A DNA stretch of 61,474 bases from Clostridia bacterium (GTDB lineage: Bacteria; Bacillota; Peptococcia; DRI-13; SV3-B141): positions 1 through 61,474 of the forward strand of contig JAHDSB010000028.1 of assembly GCA_018433015.1 (NCBI GenBank). The letters run 5' to 3'. Positions 53,976 to 61,474 of the stretch are shown here, piece by piece. The first letter of the stretch is position 1, and each line of letters starts with the position of its first letter. The position numbers and the translations under genes were made by a program. The notes beneath the pieces were generated by a model, which did not search any database, was not told the origin of the DNA, and was given only the letters and a program-made list of their open reading frames with translations.

Positions 53976-54265
53976 GGGATCAAATCCTTCCCTTATAACT
54001 TATATTCATCATTTTATTATTCCCAAATAAAGGCTTTGATAAAATTTAAATAAGTATCATAACCAAGTAAAAAGCATCCGCTTATAAAAAGGGAATGCTT
54101 CCTCTAACAATTTAGATCGCCAATTTTATATAATAATTATTGTAAAATCATGTCGATATTTGCGTATTTTCTCATGCAAATATATAATAGTTAGGTATCG
54201 AAATAAATTTATGTATTTTTTTACAACTAACCTCTAAATTATAAAATACTTGTGAGGTAATAACC

Positions 54266-55333
54266 ATGTATGATATAACAATTGTTGGCGCCGGACCAGC
54301 CGGTGCTACGTTAGCCAGATTATTGGGTAACAAATACAAAGTTCTACTACTAGATAGACGAGACCTTTTATCACCCCAAGAAGGTTCTTTTGCAAAGTGT
54401 TGCGGAGGTCTTATTGCACCGGATGCCCAATATATGTTGGCTAAAATGGGGTTGGGGGTACCAAAAGATGTGGTGGTAGGACCTCAATTGTTTACTGTCA
54501 GAACAATTGACATAGAAAATAGCTTGGAAAGGTTTTATCAAAGACATTATATCAATATAGATAGAGAAAAATTTGATAGATGGCTGGTTTCTCTGGTTCC
54601 TACATCCGTTGATATTTATTGTGGATCGCTATTCAGATCTTTTGAAGTTACTGAAAAAAATATAAAAGTAGCTTTTACACATAAGGGTAATACCTATGTT
54701 GAAGATACCAGGTATTTAGTAGGAGCCGATGGGGCCCATTCACTAGTTAGAAAAAAACTGATTCCTAATATTATGCCTAAATCATATATTGCTGTACAAG
54801 AATGGTTTAGTGTTAAACACCACCAACCATATTTCTCAGCTATTTTTGATAGTGATATCTCAGATTTTTATTCTTGGACAATACCTAAAGAAAACTATTT
54901 ACTCATTGGTGCTGCTCTGCAACCTGGGGATGATGCAAATTATAAGTTTGATCAATTAAAGAGTAAACTTGTGAAGTATGGTTATAAATTAGGAGAGAGT
55001 ATAAAAAGAGAAGGGGCCTTCATTAACAGACCCCAAAACATGCAAGATCTTTATTTAGGCCAGGGTAATATTCTTCTTATCGGTGAAGCTGCAGGATGGA
55101 TAAGCCCCACTTCTGCAGAAGGTTTTAGTTATGCTTTTAAAAGTGCTTTAGCTGCTGCTGATAGTTTACGAGATGAGAGAGAAAACCCTTTAAAGGGTTA
55201 TTATGCTAAAACAAAACATATTAAAAGAAATATAATTTTTAAAAATTTAAAAGCACCTTTTATGTATAATACGCTACTTCGTAAAGCAGCTATGAGATCA
55301 GGAGCTATGAGCATGAGTATATACAAAAACTAA
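54266..55333 (+). CDS. FAD-dependent oxidoreductase of the geranylgeranyl reductase family
   Basis: 355 residues. FAD-binding GxGxxG in DITIVGAGPAGATLARLLG, KCCGGLIAPDAQ near 48 (the CGGGLxP-like family motif), YLVGADGAHSLVRKKL, and the second FAD motif ILLIGEAAGWISPTSAEGFS near 270. Family members reduce prenyl chains (archaeol, chlorophyll, menaquinone side chains) or act as FixC-like flavoproteins; the bacterial substrate is uncertain. GAGGT precedes the ATG. The 290-bp gap upstream shows no clear element. Confidence 0.85.
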   Translation: MYDITIVGAGPAGATLARLLGNKYKVLLLDRRDLLSPQEGSFAKCCGGLIAPDAQYMLAKMGLGVPKDVVVGPQLFTVRTIDIENSLERFYQRHYINIDREKFDRWLVSLVPTSVDIYCGSLFRSFEVTEKNIKVAFTHKGNTYVEDTRYLVGADGAHSLVRKKLIPNIMPKSYIAVQEWFSVKHHQPYFSAIFDSDISDFYSWTIPKENYLLIGAALQPGDDANYKFDQLKSKLVKYGYKLGESIKREGAFINRPQNMQDLYLGQGNILLIGEAAGWISPTSAEGFSYAFKSALAAADSLRDERENPLKGYYAKTKHIKRNIIFKNLKAPFMYNTLLRKAAMRSGAMSMSIYKN

Positions 55334-55357
55334 TGTTTGGTTTACAATATATAATAC

Positions 55358-55816
55358 TTATTGTTGGGATTTGTACAAATCCATAAAATCTCCTTTGTTA
55401 TAAAATGTACCTCTGGCTACACCAATAAGTTCATCATCCTGATTTGACAGATAGGCCTGTACAATAATTATTTTTTTCCCTAATTCCAGCACTTTTCCTA
55501 CTGCTGTTAATATATTATCTTTATAAATCGGCTTTATATAATTAATATTCATCTCTATCGTTAATCCATATCGGTTTAAAGTTCTGATGGCCATTCCCAT
55601 AGCTGTATCCGCTAGGGAGTAAGCCACACCGCCATGAGCTATGTTCTGAGGATTAATATGCCGCTTGTTAATATACGTTTCTAAAGTTGCTTGGCCCAGT
55701 TCTAATTTTTTTATACGAATATCCATATGATTATGAAACGGACAAGCTTGATTGGTGTTAATTATGGCCGAGAATAAAGAGTTATCTAAATTTACATTTT
55801 CAGCATTTATTATCAT
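55358..55816 (-). CDS. PaaI-type hotdog-fold thioesterase
   Basis: 152 residues. Hotdog core with the PaaI signature NPQNIAHGGVAYSLADTAMG near 55-75 and IEMNINYIKPIYKDNILTAV. Probably an acyl-CoA thioesterase. AAGGAGG is well placed before the ATG. Convergent with the flavoprotein gene. Cytoplasmic. Confidence 0.9.
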   Translation of the reverse strand: MIINAENVNLDNSLFSAIINTNQACPFHNHMDIRIKKLELGQATLETYINKRHINPQNIAHGGVAYSLADTAMGMAIRTLNRYGLTIEMNINYIKPIYKDNILTAVGKVLELGKKIIIVQAYLSNQDDELIGVARGTFYNKGDFMDLYKSQQ

Positions 55817-55941
55817 TTAAAGACCTCCTTGTATGTTAAAGAATTAATATATAAAGTAAAATAATAGCAAGACTACCAATGTTAATTTATGGTAATATAA
55901 ATACAAGGATAATAATAAGTGCAATAGGGGGAATTATTCTC

Positions 55942-56076
55942 ATGTTTACAAAAATAGTAATACTTATTATTATGGCTACATTTACAACTTTAAGTACATA
56001 TATTATTAAGAAATCAAAAGAAGCTAAAAACAACATCTGTAAATTAACTAATGTAAGATATCCTCGTCTGAAGTAA
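55942..56076 (+). CDS. Small single-helix membrane protein (hypothetical)
   Basis: 44 residues from the ATG at 55942 (AGGGGGAA site). One hydrophobic helix, FTKIVILIIMATFTTLSTYI, is followed by a basic tail (KKSKEAKNNICKLTNVRYPR). A longer frame to 55879 has no ribosome binding site. Function unknown; coding status moderately likely. Confidence 0.45.
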   Translation: MFTKIVILIIMATFTTLSTYIIKKSKEAKNNICKLTNVRYPRLK

Positions 56077-56130
56077 AATATTATTTCCCAAGTGGCAAAT
56101 CTCCTGCATCTGGAATAATAATTTTTGGTA

Positions 56131-56139
56131 TGCTATAAT
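56131..56139 (+). promoter_or_regulatory. Extended -10 promoter of hflX
   Basis: TGCTATAAT. Transcription would start near 56146-56148, at or next to the ATG of a four-codon ORF. Confidence 0.65.
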
Positions 56140-56147
56140 TTGGATAA

Positions 56148-56190
56148 ATGAACACTCCCTGATCTCTGTAGATAAGAGTGGAGTGTTTTT
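56148..56190 (+). terminator. Leader terminator/attenuator of hflX overlapping a mini-ORF
   Basis: AACACTCC (56151-56158) pairs with GGAGTGTT (56180-56187), with an inner CTCT/AGAG stem and a T-tail. The left arm lies inside the tiny ORF ATG-AAC-ACT-CCC-TGA (56148-56162), which would be leaderless given the promoter position. A ribosome held there would mask the left arm and allow read-through into hflX. Confidence 0.6.
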
Positions 56191-56235
56191 CTTTTCTGTT
56201 TTTATTTTGTCATATTTGAAAGGAGATATAAGCCT

Positions 56236-58047
56236 TTGGATATTAGGGGCAATGTAGCAAATATAAAAAAGAGCGTTCTGATAAAAATAGAGGCCTTGGA
56301 AGATATAATTGTGCCTCGGCATTTATTAGTTAGCCCCGTACTGGCCCATGAACTTGCCTACTTAACTAATCTGATTAATGATAAAGAGATCGCTGTTTAT
56401 ATAGACCGTCAAGGAACTATTAGGAATATAATGATTGGTGATAAAAACTCAGCCTCTTTAGCTGAGAACCGTTTGTACAGAAATAAAAATAGACTATCGG
56501 GTTTGAGATGTGTCCATACCCATCCCAGCGGTGATAGTACCTTAAGTACCTTGGATTTAACAAGTCTTAGTCAATTGCGCTTAGATTGTATGGTAGCTGT
56601 AGGGGCTAAAGGCGGAAGAGTAACAAGTATTAGTGCCGCTTTTCTACAACCAAATAAGCAATTAATTCCTGAAGATAAGGGTTCCTATCAATTTTTTGGA
56701 CCTTTTAACTGTGAACAAGTTGTTGATTTTCCTTTTGATGAAATATTAGCTGATATTGAAAAGGACATAACAAAATCAGCTGATTATTTTAAGGATTCTC
56801 AGCATAATGAGTTTAAAGCATTACTCTTGGGTTTCAGTAGGCAAAAAGGTGCTTTATTAACTAGTGAAGAATCTTTAGAAGAATTAGAGGAACTTTCCAA
56901 GACTGCTGGTTTAGAAGTAAAAGAGAAATTAATTTTAAATATAAAAAAACCTGATACAGCTTTTTTTATTGGTACCGGAAAAGTAAAAGAGCTATCCTTA
57001 TACAGGCAGCAGCACAATATAGGGATAATTATTTTTGATGAAGAGCTTTCTCCTCGGCAGCAAAGTAATTTAGAAGATATTCTGGGTTGTAGTGTCATAG
57101 ATCGTACAGCTCTAATATTACAGATATTTGCCGATAGGGCTCGTACCAAAGAAGGGAAACTGCAAGTGGAACTAGCCCAATTGAATTATTTACTTCCTCG
57201 GCTAATTGGTCGTGGCCATGACTTATCCCGTTTAGGGGGAGGAATAGGTACACGGGGACCGGGAGAAACGAAGTTAGAGACGGATAGAAGGAAAATCTAT
57301 AAAAGAATTAGTACTTTAAAAAAAGAAATTACTGAAATTAGAAAGCAAAGAAACGTTTTAAGAAATCAACGAGAAAAAAATAGTGTTCCTGTGGTAGCCC
57401 TAGTGGGTTATACTAATGCAGGGAAATCATCATTATTGAACACGTTAACAGCAGCCGAAGTATTCTCTGAGGATAAACTTTTTGCTACTCTAGACCCTAC
57501 TACTCGACGCCTTGAAATGGAGGGAGGAGAACTTCTTATAACAGATACGGTAGGCTTTATTCAAAAATTACCTACCCAACTTGTTGCTGCCTTCCAGGCT
57601 ACCTTAGAGGAAATACAATATGCAGATATATTGCTGCATGTTATTGATAGTAGCAATAGTGCTTGGCCAACCCATATCACTGCAGTTAACATGATTCTAG
57701 AAGAACTTAAAATTATAGATAAACCCACAATACATGTTTTTAATAAATGGGATCTAGTAACTAACCCAGAAGATATGGAGCTTTATATCAATAAATATAA
57801 ACCTTCTATACCTGTTTCCGCACGGTATGGAACAAATATAGAATCTCTATTAGGATTAATATCTGAGTATTTACCGGAAAAACTTGAGCAAGTAAGGCTT
57901 TTATTACCATATTCAGAAGCATCACTGTTAAATACACTTTATAATAATTGCTCGGTAGAAGAAACGGATTACCAAGAGGAAGGGATTTATTGTACAGTTC
58001 GTCTTAATAATTATTGGTTACAAATGATGAAAAAGTATATGTGTTAG
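56236..58047 (+). CDS. hflX: GTPase HflX with N-terminal JAMM-like domain
   Basis: 603 residues, about 180 more than typical HflX. Residues about 235-580 are standard: FIGTGKVKEL, LSRLGGGIGTRGPGETKLE near 331-349, G1 GYTNAGKSSLL near 391, DTVGF and FNKWD. HflX splits stalled or hibernating ribosomes. Residues 1-150 include VHTHPSGDSTLSTLD with H94, H96, S104 and D107 in exact JAMM spacing (HxH-x7-S-x2-D) and a possible Glu at 51, as in RadC/JAB metalloproteins. TTG start after AAAGGAGAT, behind an attenuator-like leader. ynbB follows, as in Bacillus. Confidence 0.93.
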   Translation: MDIRGNVANIKKSVLIKIEALEDIIVPRHLLVSPVLAHELAYLTNLINDKEIAVYIDRQGTIRNIMIGDKNSASLAENRLYRNKNRLSGLRCVHTHPSGDSTLSTLDLTSLSQLRLDCMVAVGAKGGRVTSISAAFLQPNKQLIPEDKGSYQFFGPFNCEQVVDFPFDEILADIEKDITKSADYFKDSQHNEFKALLLGFSRQKGALLTSEESLEELEELSKTAGLEVKEKLILNIKKPDTAFFIGTGKVKELSLYRQQHNIGIIIFDEELSPRQQSNLEDILGCSVIDRTALILQIFADRARTKEGKLQVELAQLNYLLPRLIGRGHDLSRLGGGIGTRGPGETKLETDRRKIYKRISTLKKEITEIRKQRNVLRNQREKNSVPVVALVGYTNAGKSSLLNTLTAAEVFSEDKLFATLDPTTRRLEMEGGELLITDTVGFIQKLPTQLVAAFQATLEEIQYADILLHVIDSSNSAWPTHITAVNMILEELKIIDKPTIHVFNKWDLVTNPEDMELYINKYKPSIPVSARYGTNIESLLGLISEYLPEKLEQVRLLLPYSEASLLNTLYNNCSVEETDYQEEGIYCTVRLNNYWLQMMKKYMC

Positions 58048-58058
58048 AAGGGATGAAA

Positions 58059-59336
58059 ATGTCGTTATTATATGAGCAACTAAAAAATATATATAATGTT
58101 GACGATGATATTTTACTTAAACTAAGAGAAGCTATTTCCGCATGTGAAGAACATTTTAAAAATATACAACATAGCGTGGAGCTCAATCAGCTAAAGGTGT
58201 TAAGAGCTTTTCAGATTAACAATGTTAGTGATTATCATTTGAATGGTTCTACGGGTTATGGGTATGGTGATAGTGGTCGCGATACTTTAGAAGAGGTTTA
58301 TGCTTCAACTTTTGGTGGAGAAAAGGCTTTAGTTCGTGCTCAAATTGTATCGGGAACTCATGCCATTGCAGTAGGTTTATTAGGCAACCTGGATCATGGA
58401 GATGAGATGATCTGTGTCACAGGAACCCCTTACGATACTTTGCTTAAAGTAATTGGTATGCATAATGAATATGGGTCCCTCAAATATAATGGGGTAATCT
58501 ATAAAGAATTACCTTTGACTAGGGAACAAAAAATTGATATAGCTGGGCTAAAACAACTAATATCACCTCGCACAAAACTCGTTTATTTCCAACGTTCTAA
58601 AGGGTATCAATGGAGACCTTCTATCATGATCTCCGAACTTAAAGAAGCAATACAATACGTAAAACAACAATATCCTCATATTATCTGTATGGTTGATAAT
58701 TGTTACGGAGAATTTGTGGAAACACAAACTCCTTGTGAAATTGGGGCAGATTTAACTGCCGGATCATTAATCAAGAATCCCGGTGGTGGTCTTGCTTTGT
58801 CGGGTGGTTATTTAGTAGGCAGAGTAGATCTTATTGAGCGTGCAGCAGTCCGTTTATCTTCTCCTGGTATAGGTTTAGATGTTGGAGCGAGCTTTAACTT
58901 TAACCGCTCTGCCTATCAGGGCCTTTTCATGTCTCCTTTAGTAGTAGGAGAAGCCTTAAAAGGTGCTGTTTTAGCAGCTAAATTCTTTCAATTATTAGGA
59001 TATCCGGTATTACCCCAGTATAATGAAAAAAGAACAGATATTATTCAGGCTGTGCAAGTTGGTAGTAGAGAAAAGATGGTAGCATTCTGTCATGGTATTC
59101 AAAAAGCTTGCCCCCTTGATTCAGTATTTTTGCCTGAACCAGCCTTGTTACCGGGTTATGATAACGAAGTGATTATGGCGGGCGGAACTTTCATACAAGG
59201 TTCGTCCATCGAACTTAGCGCCGATGGACCCATTAGACCGCCTTTTAATATTTATTTGCAAGGAGGATTATCTTTTTCTCACATTAAAATAGGTTTAGCC
59301 TTAGCTGCAGCCGAAATAAAAAAACTGGAAAGGTGA
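58059..59336 (+). CDS. ynbB: YnbB / aluminium-resistance family PLP enzyme (methionine gamma-lyase-like)
   Basis: 425 residues from the ATG at 58059, six bases after GAAGGG. PLP-fold signatures: GSTGYGYGDSGRDTLEEVYA, VRAQIVSGTHAIAVGL, CMVDNCYGEFVE and the lysine in TAGSLIKNPGGGLALSGGYL. The family (Met_gamma_lyase, PF06838-like) is annotated as aluminium resistance; its chemistry is thought to be C-S lyase-like. It directly follows hflX, the same order as in B. subtilis. Confidence 0.92.
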   Translation: MSLLYEQLKNIYNVDDDILLKLREAISACEEHFKNIQHSVELNQLKVLRAFQINNVSDYHLNGSTGYGYGDSGRDTLEEVYASTFGGEKALVRAQIVSGTHAIAVGLLGNLDHGDEMICVTGTPYDTLLKVIGMHNEYGSLKYNGVIYKELPLTREQKIDIAGLKQLISPRTKLVYFQRSKGYQWRPSIMISELKEAIQYVKQQYPHIICMVDNCYGEFVETQTPCEIGADLTAGSLIKNPGGGLALSGGYLVGRVDLIERAAVRLSSPGIGLDVGASFNFNRSAYQGLFMSPLVVGEALKGAVLAAKFFQLLGYPVLPQYNEKRTDIIQAVQVGSREKMVAFCHGIQKACPLDSVFLPEPALLPGYDNEVIMAGGTFIQGSSIELSADGPIRPPFNIYLQGGLSFSHIKIGLALAAAEIKKLER

Positions 59337-59340
59337 TAGT

Positions 59341-59823
59341 ATGGAACCCTATTGGCAGTGGATAACTCTTGCTATCCTTATAATAGGAGCTTTAGGTACA
59401 GTGTTACCGGTGTTGCCGGGTTTACCCTTGATGGCACTATCTGTAGGGGCATTTGCATGGGCAGAAGGTTTTCAACAAATAACATGGGGCTATCTAGCTG
59501 TTATAATCTTTTTAGCATTACTCGGATCTTTGTTAGATTACATTTTAGGTACAGTGACAATTAAAAAGATGGGAGCATCAAAAGCCGGTATATGGGGTTT
59601 TGTCTTAGGAGGAGTAGGGGGTCTTATTTTTATGGGGCCTGTAGGTTTACTTCTTGGTCCGGTAATTGGGGCATTTTGTGGAGAAATTTTATTTGGTAAA
59701 AATATTAGAGAAGCAGCTAAAATTGGTATTAGCTCTTTGCTAGGCAATTTGTTAGCAGCCCTGGTAAAATTGGGCTTTTCAGTTACTATCATTCTAATCT
59801 TTGTTTTTCGAGTTATGCTTTAG
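59341..59823 (+). CDS. DUF456-family membrane protein
   Basis: 160 residues, four or five hydrophobic helices rich in glycine: IGALGTVLPVLPGLPLMAL, LLGSLLDYILGTVTIKKMGA and FMGPVGLLLGPVIGAFCGEI. The PVLPGLPL opening and LG-x-x-x-D pattern fit DUF456 (YqgC-like); function unknown. It starts four bases after ynbB with AAAGGTGA. Confidence 0.85.
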   Translation: MEPYWQWITLAILIIGALGTVLPVLPGLPLMALSVGAFAWAEGFQQITWGYLAVIIFLALLGSLLDYILGTVTIKKMGASKAGIWGFVLGGVGGLIFMGPVGLLLGPVIGAFCGEILFGKNIREAAKIGISSLLGNLLAALVKLGFSVTIILIFVFRVML

Positions 59824-59860
59824 TAATAATCTAAGGGGATAATGAAGGGTGGGCTTTAAA

Positions 59861-60946
59861 ATGAAAATAGCTGTTATTTTTGGAGGTCGTTCAGGAGAGC
59901 ATGAGGTATCTCGTAATTCAGCGTATACTGTTGCTCAGTCCTTAAGCAAAAATCATGACGTGGTGCCAATTGGCATCTCAAAAGCAGGGGACTGGTATGG
60001 TCCAATCCCCTTGGAAGATATAAAAAACTTTAGACCAGAAAATTATTTAAAAAACCAAGTTACTTTGTTACCCTCACCGCAAAGTAAAGGAAAGATTTAT
60101 AGTTTGCCGGATTTACAGCTTTTAGAAGAGGTTCAAGTTGTTTTCCCGGTATTGCATGGTACTTTTGGTGAAGATGGTACGATACAAGGTTTTTTTGAGA
60201 TGGCGGGAATTCCTTATGTAGGTTCTAATGTTCTGGGTACTGCCGTGGGCATGGATAAAATTATTATGAAGAAACTTTTTGCCCAGGCTAATTTACCACA
60301 AGTTCCGTTTCTATATTATTTGCGCAGGAAAATTGAAAACGATATTAATACAGTCATTGCAGATATAGAAAATAATTTAGAGTATCCTGTCTTTGTTAAG
60401 CCTGCTAATATGGGATCTAGCGTTGGCATTGCTAAAGCTGATAACACAGAGAAATTACAAGATGCTTTACGGGATGCTGCTCGTTATGACCGCAAAGTAG
60501 TTGTCGAAAAAGGCTACGATGTGCGGGAAATCGAAATAAGTGTTTTAGGTAATGATGATCCCAAAGTATCATTACCTGGCGAAATAGTGCCCGGTAATGA
60601 TTTCTATGATTATAAAGCAAAATACGTAGATGATAATTCAGTTTTATACATTCCGGCCAGATTAGATGAGGAACAAATAAAACATCTACAAAAAATAGCC
60701 ATTGAAGCTTATAAAACTCTTGATTGTTCTGGATTATCACGGCTTGATTTTTTTGTACGGAAAGATAATGGGGAAATTTTAATTAATGAAATAAATACTC
60801 TCCCCGGGTTTACTAACATCAGTATGTATCCTAAGCTTTGGGAACATTCCGGTATATCATTGGATGAATTAACTAGCGAACTAGTTAATTTGGCCGTTGA
60901 AAGATGGAGAGACGTTAACCGTAATGTAACATCCTATACAGACTAG
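59861..60946 (+). CDS. ddl: D-alanine--D-alanine ligase
   Basis: 361 residues from the ATG at 59861 (GAAGGGTGGG upstream; a GTG four codons earlier overlaps that site). Signatures: VIFGGRSGEHEVSRNSA, FPVLHGTFGEDGTIQG, VFVKPANMGSSVGIAKAD, FYDYKAKYVDD and NEINTLPGFTNISMYP. The FYDYKAKY loop with its tyrosine is typical of D-Ala-D-Ala rather than D-Ala-D-Lac ligases, so the wall precursor is expected to be vancomycin-sensitive. Cytoplasmic step of peptidoglycan synthesis. Confidence 0.96.
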   Translation: MKIAVIFGGRSGEHEVSRNSAYTVAQSLSKNHDVVPIGISKAGDWYGPIPLEDIKNFRPENYLKNQVTLLPSPQSKGKIYSLPDLQLLEEVQVVFPVLHGTFGEDGTIQGFFEMAGIPYVGSNVLGTAVGMDKIIMKKLFAQANLPQVPFLYYLRRKIENDINTVIADIENNLEYPVFVKPANMGSSVGIAKADNTEKLQDALRDAARYDRKVVVEKGYDVREIEISVLGNDDPKVSLPGEIVPGNDFYDYKAKYVDDNSVLYIPARLDEEQIKHLQKIAIEAYKTLDCSGLSRLDFFVRKDNGEILINEINTLPGFTNISMYPKLWEHSGISLDELTSELVNLAVERWRDVNRNVTSYTD

Positions 60947-61034
60947 TTTGTAATAATCTTGGGGTTTCTCACATGAATCAGGATAATAAGATTCCTTACG
61001 CAAGACAGTTCTTTGCTGTTAGGAGGCAACTTTT

Positions 61035-61208
61035 ATGAAAAAGCAACAAGATTATAAAAATGTATCTCTTTTAATTTCTAGTTTAGTGGTACTAATAATA
61101 GCTATATTGAATATATTATCTGAAAAATATTTTTATGGTGTCAGCATGTTATTAGTATTCGCTATAGCCTGTCATGAATTATATAAGAGATATAAACAGA
61201 GTTCTTAG
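61035..61208 (+). CDS. Small two-helix membrane protein (hypothetical, 57 residues)
   Basis: MKKQQDYKNVS, a first helix (LLISSLVVLIIAILNIL), a turn with SEKYFYG, a second helix (VSMLLVFAIACH) and a basic end ELYKRYKQSS. An AGGAGG site seven bases before the ATG supports translation. Function unknown; it lies between ddl and the IS256-type element. Confidence 0.65.
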   Translation: MKKQQDYKNVSLLISSLVVLIIAILNILSEKYFYGVSMLLVFAIACHELYKRYKQSS

Positions 61209-61286
61209 CACCGCGAAGGCTTCTAACACTTAATTTTTGAAGAAATTTTAGTGATAGTGTCATAAATGTGAAACAGACAATAAATA

Positions 61287-61319
61287 GCTCTTAGAGAAGC
61301 ATTATGATCCTCTAAGAGC
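61287..61319. repeat. 10-bp inverted repeat between the small membrane gene and the IS element
   Basis: GCTCTTAGAG (61287-61296) and CTCTAAGAGC (61310-61319) with a 13-base loop, followed by AAAGTTTT. Could be a weak terminator for the preceding small gene. Confidence 0.6.
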
Positions 61320-61340
61320 AAAGTTTTGCAAAAATTAAGA

Positions 61341-61474
61341 GGACGTCTGAAATCTTGTGTAAATGGTAATAATAACCAATAAAAAGGAGTGACCATTTAT
61401 GCAAAATTTACAAGAAGCAACAATCAGAGATTTAGCCAAAAATTGTCGAAGCGTAGAGGAAATTCAAGAGGCTC
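61341..61474 (+). mobile_element. Left end of an IS256-family insertion sequence
   Basis: The sequence ACGTCTGAAATCTTGTGTAA resembles the terminal repeat of IS256/mutator elements (reverse reading TTACACAAGATTTCAGAC) and lies about 50 bp before a transposase start. The other end is outside the window. Confidence 0.65.
61399..61474 (+). CDS. IS256-family transposase, N-terminal fragment (runs off the right edge)
   Basis: Twenty-five codons visible: MQNLQEATIRDLAKNC, then RSVEEIQEA. This is the opening style of mutator-type transposases (normally about 400 residues, DDE type) and precedes the usual DLFKETIQ region, which is cut off. AAAGGAGTGA precedes the ATG. Intactness cannot be judged. Confidence 0.65.
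   Translation, partial: MQNLQEATIRDLAKNCRSVEEIQEA

Overview
This window looks like a chromosomal segment of a low-GC, Gram-positive, endospore-forming anaerobe of the class Clostridia (Peptococcaceae-like). That placement is inferred from gene content: two spoVS copies, spoVK, a sporulation-type polysaccharide deacetylase, Firmicutes-style gene order (cinA-recA-recX-rny-ymdB; mutS-mutL-miaA-hfq-spoVK-hflX-ynbB), a T-box trp operon and strong AGGAGG ribosome binding sites. No rRNA, tRNA, CRISPR array or prophage was found. Nearly all DNA is coding and most genes are on the plus strand.

Layout. (1) 1-2.6 kb: an accessory module with the start of an NCS1-type permease, an isochorismatase-fold amidohydrolase and, divergently, a MerR regulator whose sensor part is itself an isochorismatase-fold domain with an intact catalytic triad. 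(2) 2.9-12.3 kb: cinA, a DEAD-box RNA helicase, thpR, recA (with candidate LexA box), recX, a structured leader plus terminator, rny, an orphan gene, ymdB and a tandem spoVS duplication with duplicated sigma-H-like promoters. (3) 12.4-25.9 kb: dipeptidase, PHP hydrolase, coiled-coil protein, cobU-cobS with two histidine-phosphatase paralogues flanking a DUF1232 protein, guaB, polysaccharide deacetylase, hisC, an isolated mreB/mbl gene, a PLP amino-acid decarboxylase, an L,D-transpeptidase and a patatin. (4) 26-39.2 kb: miaB, then mutS-hyuA-HDAC-mutL-methyltransferase-miaA-hfq, then an FkbM methyltransferase and spoVK. Tandem co-orientation, short gaps and overlaps suggest the mismatch-repair and tRNA-modification genes are co-transcribed. 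(5) 39.4-55.8 kb: a more variable stretch with a soluble zinc-binding chemoreceptor, a CCG-type iron-sulfur protein, an ada-ogt-alkA alkylation-repair operon, a Nudix gene behind a ykkC-family riboswitch, an acetyltransferase, a higher-GC hydrolase and the complete trpEGDCFBA operon behind one full and one partial T-box. (6) 56-61.5 kb: a leader with a terminator and tiny ORF, an enlarged hflX with an N-terminal JAMM motif, ynbB, DUF456, ddl, a small membrane protein and the left end of an IS256-family element.

Most notable for follow-up: the MerR-isochorismatase fusion, the JAMM-HflX fusion and its leader, the ykkC-type riboswitch before the Nudix gene, the partial double T-box, the structured RNA before rny, the hyuA/HDAC pair between mutS and mutL, and the spoVS duplication. 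All identifications come from reading motifs; no database search was run.
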